A stretch of DNA of 64,000 nt from the NCBI RefSeq assembly GCF_954871325.1, contig NC_088775.1, forward strand, positions 12,749,561-12,813,560, given 5' to 3'. How positions within the stretch are numbered: position 1 is the stretch's first letter; each line of letters starts with the position of its first letter. Origin of the DNA: Gordionus sp. m RMFG-2023 (Eukaryota > Nematomorpha > Gordioida > Chordodea > Parachordodidae). Positions 23,700 through 37,189 of this stretch are shown piece after piece. Below the pieces are notes generated by a model that was not told where the DNA came from, did no database searches, and saw only the letters and a list, made by a program, of their open reading frames with translations. Both the position numbers and the translations under genes were made by a program.

Positions 23700-24330
23700 C
23701 ATGTTTGTTTAAGTCCAATATGTTAAGGGCTTTGTTAGAGGGAGCCGGGGGATCAATACAAGAATAGCCCCATAATTATTGACCCCTCCCCCTCATTGAT
23801 GGATAGTCCAGAGCGTTTACCGTTTGATCTAAAAAGACCAGAAAGTTCCAGTTTCGAAGGTATTTGAGCTGGTTTCTGAGCTAGTTGAATGATTGAGTTA
23901 CATAGAGTATGCATGATGGATCGTCTATTGCAGGAACATAAACCATATCTCCCCTTTAAGTCTAAGGGCTAATTATAACCTGAGCGAGTGTGCGGGTGGA
24001 TGAAGCTGTTAAAACGAATACCGATGGCTTGAATAAGATTGAAAAGTAGAAGTTGTCGACTTACAGATGAATACCATTGATCAATGAAGAGAATAGGGAA
24101 GGTCAGTCAATTTCAGGATAGATAAGAGAGTTAATATAGGCGCATCGCAATTCTTCTGTCTATGGGTTGTGGGAGGATGAGAATCAACTATAATACGGGT
24201 TTCTTCAAATTTATGGCCTCTATAAAAGGAAGAGTCATCTTTAGAAGTATGGGTGTTGGTTATTTGCTTTGATAAGAGGCTGCTCGATATAAAGGATGCT
24301 AGGTAAAAGGGAGATCTGCTCAATCTCTAA
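23700..24330 (-). other. probable retroelement remnant
   Basis: This stretch is markedly less AT-rich than its surroundings. On the complement, near 23780-23930, one frame reads IIQLAQKPAQIPSKLELSG followed by LFRSNGKRSGLS. That resembles the SGLxRxDGKRPDG-type motif I recall from proteins encoded by invertebrate retroelements. No open frame of useful length survives. I cannot assign the class with confidence; LINE or another retroelement is possible. Confidence 0.35.
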
Positions 24331-27300
24331 ATACCGTTATCGAATTGATTATTAATCATTTGTTGCTTATTTATTTTTATTTTTCACTAAAAATGAATGG
24401 ATAACTGATTATGGATCAAAAATTTGAAATGAGTTTTAAAAAAAAATTTATATATACAAGAAAATACTAATTCATTATAAAATTCTAAATTTTAATATTA
24501 AAAAATATATTATTAAATTATTAAAGATTATTTTAATAGGAGCCTTGCATTATTAGATCTAGTATTTTGAATATAATCAAATCAGAGAAAAAATTTAAAA
24601 ACTTTTGCCCTACCGATCCAATCCGCGTCAAAGATCCTAATCTTTTCAGATCAGATTATTTCAAGGAATAGGTTCGAGTCTAGGCAGATCTGAAATAAAT
24701 TTAGATCAAGGTCCGAATCTCTATATGTCTTCAAGTTCACGATTTTATTTTAAGTGTCAAAGTTTCATTAAGTAAATTATTACAAATTTCGATATTCTCT
24801 ATCTTAATTTTTAATACACATTTCTGCCAAAAAGACATTCTTACTTATATGAGGTTATACCTGCATCTCTTCATTCCCTTCAAACATCAACTCTCTAACC
24901 AAACCTAAAACCATTAAAATTGCAAAATTTCAATAATTTTATTTTATTCCTATAGTCACTCCACTACCTGCTATTTTTCGCTAATAACATTATTTTTAAA
25001 ATCTAGGCAGCAAAATTAAACATTTCACCAAAATAATTTTTATACATTACACAAAAGATTCATTCTTGATTCAAAGAGGTTGTATTCATCCGCCCATAGT
25101 AAAATTATTTATATATTTTTTTTATTCAAATTCATAAAATATGCAAAATTTTGGAAATAAAAACTTGATTTTTTAATAAATTTAAGCCCATCCGCTTATC
25201 TCACCCGCAAAATATTTTAAATCAACCCGCCCACTATTTTTTTTACCACTTTTTTACCCAGCCTTCAGTATGGGAAGAATACGCCTGCTACAAATAATCT
25301 TGATTTCATTATAATAGTTTTATAATTTAAACAAATAAAGTATTTAAAATAATTCCCTAAATATGAATCTTAAGCAAATAAAAAATGACATTTTTTGTAA
25401 ATTATATCTAGGAACGTAAACCAGTACTGGAAACCATTTTTTATCAATAGAAATCAAAACCGAGTAGAATCCATTTTTGAGAACCGGTTATGGAATCAGT
25501 TCTAAAAGGGTTTCATCCAAATCGTAATAAATATCGGTTCAGGTTGACAAAAAAATAATATAGGTTCGGTTTGAAACTTAAAGGTTCTAACTTTTTTCTC
25601 ATACAAGCGTATAATAAAATTTTGTAAATAAAAAGAAAATTTTTTAAAAATTTTATCAATATTCTCTAAAAAAATCATATTGAGCCATATACAACAATTA
25701 AATTGTTTTTAAGATTCTCTTCTGTCAAATATCTATTGGAGGAAAAATAAATTTTATGATTGAGAACACCTTCTACGCGCTGACTAGGGTAGCTGGCACA
25801 GTCAAATAGCAATATACAAAAATATCTAAAAATAATTAATGATTTATCAGTTAAAACGGATTAATTAATTATTTTTTAAGAGGGTTAAAATATCAAAAAG
25901 TCCGAGCCGATTCACAAGCATTTTAAAGGCGCGGTTCAGATCCGGATGATAAATTTTTTAAGGTAGGTTTAGTAAATAATAACGGCTAATAGGGTTAATG
26001 GTTTGCCTGGTTTACTTAGTGTTGCCGGGCTTTACAGATTTCTATTGCACATTAATAGTACATAGTGGTGTAGATATATATTGATAAATAGTTAGATTAT
26101 TTAGGAATAGTGGATGCCTGGCTCCCGACTTCCATAATACACTATTAAAAAATAATTCATATCGATGGATATTTATTTATTAGCCGTCTCTTGGTCTTGA
26201 TTGTTTTATTGACTCAAAATTATATTGAAAATTCAATAAATGTGATTAACTTCTCAGTTCTGTTAACTAATAAAAAAAAAATTTATTTAATGCTTTCAAA
26301 TCATTAAAAAAAGCCAAATAGCCTTCAAACAAAATTTCCCCAAATTAGGGGTTGTATATGCAAAACTCAAATTAAAATATATATTCCTATATCCTATAAA
26401 TATAAATTTTTATATTATTATTATGATTGGCGTTATTGAACGAAGTTTAAGTTTTTTTTCTTATCCATTAATGATATGATAGTGAAATATGATATATTCT
26501 GTTCTAAATCAAAAAGTTTGTCACTCCAAATATAATATCAATAATTTAAATTATATATTTTTTATTTTTAAAATAAGTTATTGTATTCAAAAAATAAGAT
26601 ATATATCGACATTTTGAAATGAAAATGATATTTATTAATATATCATGTTTTTATTTAAAAAAACGGCTAAACAAATATTTGTAAAACTTAATTATTATTA
26701 TAAAGAATGAAATAGCTAGAATCAAAAGAAAAAGGATGAAATCGATATGTTGCCAATTTTATCATGCAAAATTTAACATAATTAAAAATCATAAGGGTTA
26801 TTCCAATAAAACTCATAGTGGGATGAAAACCCTTTATTTTTCGAAATAAATTAATTTTATTTGAGAAAATTTATCATTACACCAATGTCTTCGTTTTTAT
26901 TTTTATTTTGTCACCTTCCCAGTTCTCAGAATCTAGTTTCTCATTGAAGTTATTAACTATTATAAAAAAAATATTTCACAGTTCAGTCTCAAAAACGAGA
27001 ATAAATCATTTTAACATGATTCAAATCGAACAGAATATAGCTCTCAGTTTACGATAGATATATCTTGAAATGTATGCTTATTTTATATAGTTTATTTCTA
27101 GTTTTCATTTCTGCAATATCTATGTTATCGTATACCTTTTGTATATCTATTTTAGAGGGAAAAAAATTATATTAAAATAAGAATTTACATAAATATTTCC
27201 CCAAAATTACCCCGGAAAGTCCACGAGATTATCTGTTATGCCCCCTAATAATCCATTTATTGAGGAATTTAAGACATCTATTTTTCCAATATTTATGATC

Positions 27301-27906
27301 GCATGCTGTTTTATTCTCACATCTTGCAAAAAAATTGTTTATTTATATTTCATAAATATTAACTAACGTTTTGCCCTTAATTTAATAGATTATTAAGAAT
27401 TTTTGCAATAATTATAACCTTTTATTATTATTCATATTAAAGAATATAATTATAGTTCATTATGTTTTATAAAATTATCGTGAGTGTGAGTATATTTATA
27501 GCCTTTTAATAATATCCCTAACCAGTTATTACAAAATGGAAATATCAAATATAACATTAACACTGTCCATTTTATTTTTTTAAAATGTCACAAAATAAAA
27601 AAAAATATGTAACCGAATTTTGAATTGAATCAATTTTCATATGATAGATATATACCTTTAAAACCTGCTAAAAAAAATTTGTTTGCTTTCTTGAAATATG
27701 AAGCTTTTATGTGAAAGAAATGAAAATATTGTTAAAAATAAAATAAAAATATAAATTAAAAAATAGTTTATTATAAATAAAAACATTTATACATAATTAA
27801 ATAAATAAAAATTTTTTTTAATAAAATATATATTATTTATAAAGTTAAAATTAAATTAATCATCATCATTACACCCATATTTTACATCAAATATTAATCG
27901 AATCAA
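24331..27906. other. unassigned DNA upstream of the DMRT gene
   Basis: AT-rich, no gene seen. A patch at about 25410-26040 carries AACCG/GGTTC-rich words resembling degenerate GC-block MITEs, without definable ends. The last 300 bases before the DMRT start are extremely AT-rich. Confidence 0.45.
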
Positions 27907-28665
27907 ATGGAACATGATATGGAGAATATCAGGAATATTTATTCTTTCGCCAATTTCCCCATGTTCAATCCCGTCAAAGATCCATTCCCACACTTCAATT
28001 ACTATCAGAAATACATGGAAGACAGTTATAATCAAGGTATTAAAAAGCTTGACTATCTTAATTTCACGAAAGACGCAGAGATGGTAAATAAACATCTTTC
28101 ATACCTAAATTATCAACAACGCCATCATACATTTCATCAGATATTACCGTATTTACCACCAGTGATGGACCCATCTTACATAGCCAAACTCAATCGTTTG
28201 ATAGAAAAACAGCCAAACCAAGCTTATACTGAAGACAACCAACTTTCGCCAGAATCACCTATTAATTTTATGAAGAGTTCCATAGGTAATGAAAGATTCC
28301 CTTCAAATTGCAAAACTGATTACAAACTATCAGACATCCAAGAAAACAACTCATCATTAGGTCTAATAAAACATGCCTTTGATTCGACGGCATCTTCCAT
28401 GTCCCGATTTAATAGGGCTCCGAAATGTGCTAGATGTCGTAATCACGATACAATATCAGCTCTAAAGGGTCATAAAAGATATTGCAGATGGAAGGACTGC
28501 CTATGCGCTAAATGTTGTCTCATTTCTGAACGGCAGAGAGTTATGGCAGCTCAGGTGGCTTTGAGAAGACAGCAAGCTCAGGAGGATATTCAGACTAATT
28601 TACAAATTGATTTTAAAGGAAATGAGATAACAAACAAAGTGAATAAGTTAAAAGGCTACATGTAA
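27907..28665 (+). CDS. DM-domain (DMRT) transcription factor
   Basis: A single open frame of 252 codons. The DM domain is at the C-terminal end, residues about 171-225: [53 protein letters not shown]. This holds all the Cys/His ligands of the intertwined zinc module and the minor-groove recognition helix. DM proteins regulate sex-specific and neural development in animals and act in the nucleus. The preceding ~170 residues are Tyr/Asn/Pro-rich and unrecognised. An in-frame stop lies four codons before the ATG, fixing the start within this exon. The protein ends about 25 residues after the domain. Most DMRT proteins carry DM near the N-terminus, so this order is unusual. There is no intron in the domain, and no DMA or DMB motif is seen. 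The orthology group is undecided. Confidence 0.95.
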   Translation: MEHDMENIRNIYSFANFPMFNPVKDPFPHFNYYQKYMEDSYNQGIKKLDYLNFTKDAEMVNKHLSYLNYQQRHHTFHQILPYLPPVMDPSYIAKLNRLIEKQPNQAYTEDNQLSPESPINFMKSSIGNERFPSNCKTDYKLSDIQENNSSLGLIKHAFDSTASSMSRFNRAPKCARCRNHDTISALKGHKRYCRWKDCLCAKCCLISERQRVMAAQVALRRQQAQEDIQTNLQIDFKGNEITNKVNKLKGYM

Positions 28666-30218
28666 CCTTTAGTTAATATGTTCACTACATAAACAAATAT
28701 ATAAAATCCTCTTCGAGAATGTTTCGATTATATATAAGGAATATTTAATAAAAGATGGTTTGAGTAATTAATATAAATAATATTATCTATAATATGGTGA
28801 TACAGAGAAAACTCCATTTATATTTGTCATATTATTATTTATGGTGATTGTTTTATTAAATTAGATAATATATCATTTTTTATCATGACTCCAAATATTT
28901 TTGTATTATTTTATAATTATAAATAAAAGTATTTTATATTTAAATTTTGTGGCAATCAATTCCTTTATAATTACTGAAAGGTATATATTAATCGAGAGAG
29001 AGAAATATAAATTAGATATTATTTTTTATTATATAGATTTCAATAAAAAATTTACCCTTTCGAAACAGATTTTAAGAATATTAAATGAACTCCACATATC
29101 AACATGAATTTCAACCCGACCCCTCAGATTTTTATAAAATTTTTACTCAAGGTTGCATATGTTATAACTAAGAAAAAAATAATTCAGCTTCCAACTTAGC
29201 GGCTGAGATATTCGGCTCTAAATGTCAAATAAATAGAGCATTTTGAGCAAAATGCTCTCCCTTTCATTTTAAATATCTTTGGATATGATTAAGCTAGAAG
29301 CGTCATTAAAATTTCTTTATATAGCCTAATGGTAGACCCTTAAAGTTATATAATGTTAAATATTGATAAAAAATATTAAATGTCAAAAAACGGGAATAGA
29401 ATATCGGATATGGTCATAATTTCTTCTTTCTCTTAAATTTTTTTTTGAATAGAAAAGGGGAAAAAAGTTGTAATTTAAAAAATAAATTTTTTTTTGATAT
29501 TTGCTGAGTCATCTGTAGTATTTTCAATTCAAATCCTTAATAAAAGATTAAATCTGAATATGTATTCGGAATACGATTCGGGTTCAGAAACCTTATTTAC
29601 AACATACACTAGCATTAAAAAAATCTTCAACTCCAAGATAATAAAATCCACTCTAAAATATTTTTTAAACAATATATCAACCATCTTCCTTAACCATTTG
29701 TCTGACACCTTCCCTCACAATATTTACAAATCATCTCTCTCCATAGAATAACAATTTTCCCAATAAATCATTAAAAAGAATTCCATGTATAATTTACAAA
29801 AAAAAACATTAAATCACTTTTAATACCTTTTCCATCTAAACATATAACTTTTGAAGAAATTTACACAAATATAATTATAAGCTCCCTCCTCAAATTCCCC
29901 CTAAAAATAAATAAAAACTTCTAAAATCCTCATTCACTCCTCCCCTCCATAATGGAAGCTCTGTGGTCAATATTTAACACCTGAATGGTAGACCTTAGAA
30001 TAATATAATGTCCCTCTAAGAAGTTTTTCGATCTGAATAACTCATTTGACAAAATTATTTACCTTTTTTTACATTCTTAAATTAATCTCTAAAAATGGAA
30101 AAAGAGTTAGCTAAAAAATCTCTAACCTCTCAATCCCTTTTTCCATAAGACAGCTCAATGATCAAATTTTACACTACTCAAAATAGGCCTATGCTTTGAC
30201 GCACATATAGGAAGTAAC
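28666..30218. other. region downstream of the DMRT gene
   Basis: AT-rich. AATAAAA about 85 bp after the DMRT stop (near 28747) is a possible polyadenylation signal. C-rich short blocks at about 29880-29960 have no assigned function. No gene seen. Confidence 0.4.
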
Positions 30219-30995
30219 TAGGGGTATACCGATACCACTTTTTGGAGGCCAATCCTATCCGATCCGAATATCAAATTGATATCGGCCGATTACCGATCCG
30301 ATATCATATCTAATTTTGTATTCTGTAAAGATACTAATGGTTTTAATTTTTAATATACTTTTTATTAGTATAACATCTATAATTTAACTATACCATAACA
30401 TATGTCATTTAAATATATAATGATCAGTTATAGTTTATATTCAATTCAATTGCAATTCTAAAAGTATATAAAATATTTTTATTGATAAATCACTTATTTA
30501 TACAATAAGTAATAACATTTATCTATTTACATAATGTATAAACAAATATATTATGAAATTTGAAATAAATATTTAAATAAATATTTAATATTAATATATC
30601 GAAGATTTCATTTTAGAAATACCAAAATTTCCAATTTATCAGAGGTCAGTCTGCGGAGATGGGGACTGTCAATTTTAATAAAAACAGATTCTGAAGAGAT
30701 TATCGCACACTTTTATAAACAGAATGCGCAAAAATAATAACAAAATGCAGAATGTTTATTAATTAATTATTATTATTAAAAAATTAAACATAAAAATGAA
30801 TTTCGATTTTATTTACAAAAATAAGTGGATTTTAGATAAAGCTTTTTTTTTAAATTTTATAATATTTTATTTAAAAACACCATTTTTTATCGGATCGGAT
30901 CGGAAAATTTTATAATATTTGCCGATAACCGATATTTTAAAATGGGAGAAATATCGGCTCGATCCGATCCCTTGAAAAATATCCGTACATCGCTA
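30219..30995. mobile_element. 777-bp hAT-type MITE
   Basis: A perfect 8-bp duplication GAAGTAAC (30211-30218, 30996-31003) flanks ends TAGGGGTATACCGATACC (left) and TAGCGATGTACGGATATT (complement of right), typical of the TAGGG-type hAT end. Subterminal arrays of CCGAT/ATCGG words occur at both sides. The frame at 30887-31099 straddles the right end and is not a gene. Confidence 0.9.
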
Positions 30996-31526
30996 GAAGT
31001 AACCGAAATAAATAATTGTAAAAATACGTTTCTTTTATTTTTTTGCATGTTGTAAATTTCTTCTAGAGGGAACCTTACTATAAGTAACATTTTTTCCACC
31101 CATTTCGTATTTTAATCTCTACCTTCCCAGTTTTACCTCTCGAAAATTCAATTCTCCTGCAAGGAATTATTTTCCGCCAAAATTATCTAAACTGACCCTA
31201 TTGATATCATTACAATCATTCTCAGTAAAATATAGAATCCCTTTATTTTTCTAAAACTCCTATTAAATTTTAATTAATGTTAACTGAGGAGGTTTTGACG
31301 GGGTGAGTGTTGGCCATTTTTAAGCAAGCATTTATTTTTAATAATAAAAAATACCTATATTTATAAAAACACCAGAAGCCACGAGTTTATTTAGGGTCAC
31401 AAATATCAATATAAAAATGGCTTGTTTTTTTTAAAATTTTATGACAATTTTAAGTGAAACATGTCCATCATGGTGATATATATAATATAAATGAACCTGG
31501 TACATTTAGTTTGATAATGTATTTCA

Positions 31527-31755
31527 TTAATATTCTAGAACTTTGCAATATTTCAACAGATTAGTCTGCTCTCCGTTATACATCTTTCCCAAAGTAGATG
31601 TATCACCCAAAGTCATCAGATATTTCTCACACGTTACCAACAACTTCCTAAAATATCCATTCCGGCTAAAATCAATCCCACTGATGTCCGCAAATCTGGA
31701 GAAGATTAAGTTTGATTGCAGAATCGATATCAAACAGCTTTTTTCTCTCCTTTAA
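31527..31755. other. coding-like patch, unrecognised
   Basis: Both strands are open here for about 68-70 codons and composition is less AT-skewed than around it. On the minus strand the frame reads FSRFADISGIDFSRNGYFRK then TLGDTSTLGKMYNGEQTN. No splice context or family could be recognised. It may be a fragment of an old mobile-element gene. Confidence 0.25.
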
Positions 31756-33839
31756 TCCACAGGATGAGAAAATTATTCAGCTGCATTCATGATACAGCTT
31801 ACAGACACACCGTCTTACCATTCGGGGCATTCTTTAGCTCCTACTGCCTCTAGAGCATTTTATTAGAGGCATCGTTATCTAAATAATTATCTACATTTTT
31901 TGAAAGGCAACTTAATCATATAATTTTAACAAAGTAGATATCATTTGATTAAACTTTCCACTTTTTTTGATTGGACCTTTTCCTTTTTTGCTCGGATCAT
32001 TCTTTTATTTATTAATTTTCATATGAGTTGCTCCATATGCACCTTTTAAGATCTTTTGAACTTTCAAAAAAATGTTCCATATCCGTTTTAAAGACCACCT
32101 ATAAAAAATGTTCCAGAGCTAGCTATAGATACTCTAACTGATTTTATCTAAATTCGCTTTCGCGGTAGAATTTTGATAATTAAAAGGGGGTATCTATTAA
32201 ATTTTGAGCTATTTTTTACAAGGACTTTTTAGAACTGTATTCAAAAAACTGACATCGCCTCATTAACTTTTAATTATGATGAGAAATTATTTGTCATATA
32301 TTCAGGGTTTGCCAGCTTCATTAAAATAATTTTATTTTTTCATATGATAAAATAGGGGAAATATGCCATGAATAGTCATGCTTTCGCTTTTTTCAAAAAA
32401 ACGGCATTAAGATTTGGGTTTGACCAAATATATTTTATATCAGTGTAGCCCAATTCTTAATCTTTAAATAAAATTTGAATCAAAGCTTTATCTATTATCT
32501 ATAATAGTTTATGAGTTTGATAAGATTATATACAAGTTGTTTTTCTGGCCAGTCAAAACATGGTATGTATTGACTGGCCATACACTATGTGTTAATTGGC
32601 CATTATAAATCATTTAAGAATTTTATTATAAATTTTACAATATGAATTACTTGCAAAAGACCTATCTTAATATTTATTCATTTTTTAGATATGTAAAAAT
32701 TTACACTAATTTAATTAGTTTACATCTAAATTTATCATCATCATCTTCTTCTTCTCCGTTTTATGGCGATTTTCATTTTTACCCGGGTGGGCCAGTTTTC
32801 CCTCTGATTTTCTTTTCCATTTTTGACGGTCCTGATCATCAATATTTGTAAGATTCATGCATCTCATATCCGCCGCTATCACATTTGTCCACGTCATCTC
32901 CTACTTCCATTAGGGTGCATCTCTTTACCCAGTCATTTTGTTTTATAAATTAATATCTTAATTATCTTTTTGTTAAACATTCTTATTTCAATATATAATT
33001 AAATTTAATGATTTTATAAATTATTATCTTAATTATCTACATGTTAAATAGGTTATTACAATAATTTAATCATTCATCAATTTAAAATTTTTTGATGCTC
33101 AATAAACTTAATTATGAATACACAACAGCAATTTATGTTATTATTAATTTATAAATGAGAAAATTATAATATTTTTATTACCATAAAAAACAAACAAATA
33201 CATCATTTTTATTAATTAAGCATAAGCCTATTCTTCATAATGAATGAATTTAATCCATTCTTCCTCTTTCTTAGGAATATTTCATCTTGCATATAATGCA
33301 TAACCACTCATCATAATTCTGCTTTAAAATTAAACTTTAACTCATAAAATCATGTGCAAATATTCTTATCAAAAAATAAATAATTTTTAACATAAAAATT
33401 TATTTAGCTAAATCTATGATAACTTTTAACAGGTAATTCTAATGTATAATTAATACCATTAAGAAATGCTCTAACATGTTATAATTGATAAATCTATGAT
33501 ATCTAATAATCTATAATATAATTCTAATATGTAATTTATATTATATATAAACCCTTTAAGTTTTAACCATTTTATGCTAAACCTCATTAATGATTTTCTA
33601 GCTTGTCTTGTATTATATAATCTTATCTAATTTCTGAGGTTTGGTGAATATTAATCAATTTGAATTTTATCCATATGGACATATTACAAAGTCTCTTTAT
33701 ATGATTCACATGAGTTTTTCATTAAAATATGAATGTATGTCTATTATCATAAAATGCCATTATATGTATATTAAACAATGATATAAGCTCTAATCTTTTT
33801 ACGTAACTAATGTTAAAAGACCAAAGATAATATTTATAT

Positions 33840-35579
33840 CAGAGACTTTTTTTTAAACATATCCGGGCCGGGCCTTAATATTTTTTATAAAAATTTTTAC
33901 ATTATGAGTTAATGGTTATAAGATTATATTATATTATAGTTATGATTAATATAATATTGGGTGATGGTTAACACTACCTAACACCCACAGATCGATCTAA
34001 TTATTAATTTCCTGCAAATTTATTCAAAGTATTAATATATTTTTTTATAATTCATATCTAAATTTTTACAACATATTTTACCAAAACAATCAAATAAAGG
34101 AATATCTTAAATAAGCCCCAATATTCAAGTATTATTAATATATTTTTTTATAATTCATATCTAAATTTTTAGAATATATTTTACCAAAACAATCAAATAA
34201 AGGAATATCACTTCTTGAAGTTTGTAATACCTTTCAAAGCGAAAAAGGAGAAATAAAATTGATTTTACTTAATATAAAGCATTTTTTAATTGAAAAATTT
34301 GTTTTATACAAGTATCATTTTATTTCTCTTTTTCTCTGTCCCAAATTCAAGCAATTACGTATGTAGTCAGGGACAGATCGCAAGATGACGGAAAACTATA
34401 TAAAAGATTATATTAAATTACAAGAGGCTCAGGAAGTAAATGAAATACCATCGACCAGTCAAATTAAGACCGTTGTTAAACAAACTGAATCGTTTTATAT
34501 GGTAATTCTGGTAATATGTCAATACCCGATGATGAATATTATAATTACATAAATAAAAAAATAGATAAAACATTTAAGGTGGATAATTTGTTAGAGTGGT
34601 GGGCGGCTCATCAAAGCGAATTTCCAATTTTAGCAAAATTGGCAATTCCTGCTTCAAGTGCAAGCTGTGAGCGGAATTTTTCCACTACTGGGAGAATTCT
34701 TGAAGAAAGAAGAAGTAATCTTCAACCTGAAAAGGTAGATATGCTTCTCTTTCTTCATGATAATTTGTGAATTTTTAATATCTTTCTTGAGTATAGGGTT
34801 TCGTCAATCATGCTGGTTTTTTACTTTGCAAACTGTCAAATATTTATTGCATTTATTATATTTACCTTGAGTCATGAAAGTTTTTAATCCAACATTTTTC
34901 ATTATTTTTTTTTACAATATTTTATAATACAATTATCTTCTTATGTTAAAAATTTATATTATAAAATAAATTATATTAATATTGTGCAATTAGATTATAT
35001 TTTCAAAATACTATTTATTATACATGCATTTTTTTAAATAGCGATTATAAATTAAATACAATATATTATATTCTCAAAATATTTTCCATTTTTATAAATT
35101 AAATATTAGTTTTATTTTTTTTAAATGCAATATAAAATATAGTATATGCTCAAAATATTATTACCATTTTTATGAATATTAGTTTTATTTTTGTAAATGC
35201 AATATAAAATATAGTATAAGCTCAAAATATCCATTTTTATAAAAATTTTTATAAATTCAATATAATATTCTCAAAATATTAGCTTTTTACATGTATTTTT
35301 TAAATAATAAGCGATAATACTCGCTGAAAAATATGGTAAAATACCTCATAGGTGAATTTTTGTATATACCAGGTCGAATATAATTTTAAAAATTCCGAGC
35401 CGGGCCTGAAATTTTTTTTTAAAGATAGTAAAAAATATTTTTAAAAAATATCCGGGCCGGGCCTTAAATTTTTAAATCCAGGCCGGGCCGTAAAAATTTT
35501 TTTTAAAAAATATCCGGGCCAGGCCTAAAAAATTTAAAACCGGGCCGGGCCGTGCAAATGGTACCTCTGCAGGTCTCTG
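33840..35579 (+). mobile_element. hAT transposon, internally deleted
   Basis: A perfect 8-bp duplication ATTTATAT (33832-33839, 35580-35587) brackets ends CAGAGAC (left) and CAGAGACCTGCAGAGG (complement of right), very close to the hobo end CAGAGAACTGCA. GGCCGGGCC blocks lie inside both ends. The transposase is reduced to an N-terminal-like frame (34385-34543, MTENYIKDYIKLQEAQEV...) and an intact C-terminal dimerisation segment in another frame (34516-34770). Two nested tandem duplications are present: ~104 bp near 34030-34210 and ~80 bp near 35100-35230. It may be a parent-type for the shorter GC-block MITEs at 1005, 20600 and 59547. Confidence 0.92.
34516..34770 (+). pseudogene. hAT transposase C-terminal remnant
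   Basis: An 84-codon frame ends with the hAT dimerisation region: LLEWWAAHQSEFPILAKLA, IPASSASCERNFSTTGRILE, then ERRSNLQPEKVDMLLFLHDN. These are the WW...FP..LA, SCER.FST.G and L.PE.V..LLFL signatures of ZBED/hAT transposases. The BED finger and the catalytic core are missing, so it cannot be an active transposase. It sits inside the 33840-35579 element and has kept its frame, so loss of the core was probably by internal deletion. Confidence 0.92.
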
Positions 35580-36141
35580 ATTTATATAAAATATCAATAT
35601 CCTAAATTAACAACTTTTTCACCAAATAAAAAATATGTATAACATAATTTTTCTAGAAAGATGTACTTAAAACAGTTTATTTGAGATATATTTTTTTTCT
35701 ATTGTTCTAATTAATAAATTTACTTAGGTAAGATACATATCATAAACATACATGGTCCAATAGATAAAAGTTAAAGAGTAGTGGCCAGTCTTCAAACATG
35801 ACCATTTATGGCACATTTCCCCTAGCTTATCGATAAAAGCCTTAGGGAAATTTAATATGTATTAAAATTTATGTAAATAATATAAATTAAGCAAAATTTA
35901 TAGTTTGGTAAAATATAGGGTCTGTAAAATTAAAATCATTTCTCCTTTCATTTCATTTATGTTATATTTGATAAAAGGTTATAATATTCAACGTTATTTG
36001 AATAAGATATTTTTCATACAATAATATTACGTAATTATATTTATAAGGTCAATCTAATTTAATACTTATAGAAGTTAAATTTAATAATTATAAAATAGTA
36101 TTATACAAGAATTTAAAATATAGATACCAATTTGTTTTGAC

Positions 36142-36883
36142 TAGTAAGATCGATCCAGACCGTGGTCCTAAATAAAAAACATATTTTTTTAACCTAATTT
36201 GATTTGTTTTCTCATTTTATTAAATATAAGAGTATTATATAAACAATAAAATTTATCCAATGGTATTGAAAAAAATGATTTTGTGCTTGTAGAGGGCATA
36301 TTAAAATTAAGAGTTTGTGTTTTTTGAGATATTTTCATTTTCATCATTAGAAGTATATATTTTATGTTTTATCAGATGTCTGCTTAAGGTACCTAATTAT
36401 TTTATTAAGAATAAGGTTAAGTAATTTTTACAATAAATTATACAGACAGTTTCTTTAAAAAAAAATAGAACTATATAATAACTAAAATATTTTAATAATA
36501 TTATTGCTTATTTTGATTAATTTATTGCTTAAAAAATTATAAGCAATTATTTTGTGACTAGGTGCTGACGATACATTAAATTTGGTACTGCAGTGAACAC
36601 ATACTCCATGTTTTTATTGGGACTATAAGTAAAATGTTTCTTGGACAAACTTATGGTTTTCATATTGTAAAATAAAAATTAACAAAATCTAAAATGACTC
36701 CTCTAGAAAAATATCATAAAATAAAATATACAAAAAAATTATATTAATTGTATAGTAAAGCAAACTTAAACAATAATAAAAGACCGGTCCGGACCACGGT
36801 CCTGAAGAAAAAGATCGATCCGACAATCGGTCCGGTCCGATCCCGGTCTAAGACCGATAGGACCGAACCGTTGACCTTCACTA
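36142..36883. mobile_element. 742-bp hAT-type MITE
   Basis: A perfect 8-bp duplication GTTTTGAC (36134-36141, 36884-36891) flanks ends TAGTAAGATCGATCCAGACC (left) and TAGTGAAGGTCAACGGTTCG (complement of right). GGTCCGGACC/CCGGTCC words fill the right subterminal region (36780-36870), with a shorter GACCGTGGTCC block on the left. No coding frame. Confidence 0.88.
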
Positions 36884-37189
36884 GTTTTGACCATATATTC
36901 GATATAAAAATTTATATATATTAACTCCCTTTTTCTCATAGTACTCTTTGTAAATATTTATAATTTCTCATCTTAAAATAACATCGTATACCCAGTTAAA
37001 GAAATAAGGTTATGCACTATAGTAATAATATAATCGAAATGGCATTGCAATTTTTTTTTATAAGTTTTATTTTTTTAGGAATACAAAAGAAAATATGTAT
37101 AAATTTATAAACAATAGGGAATAAAAGTATAGGTAAAATATTTTCTAAAATTGAAAAAACGCTTTAAAATATGTTCCATCTTCTTTAAG

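Larger units (their letters stand above)
32355..35822. mobile_element. TA-flanked DNA element, split by a hAT insertion
   Basis: Inverted ends GGGGAAATATGCCATGAATA (left) and GGGGAAATGTGCCATAAATG (complement of right) continue to GTCATG. They are flanked by the dinucleotide TA (32353-32354, 35823-35824), as in Tc1/mariner-type elements. GGCCAGTC/GACTGGCC motifs recur near both ends. Without the 1.75-kb hAT insertion at 33840-35579 and its duplication, the host element is about 1.7 kb. It has no transposase frame of its own, so the superfamily is inferred from ends alone. Confidence 0.75.
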
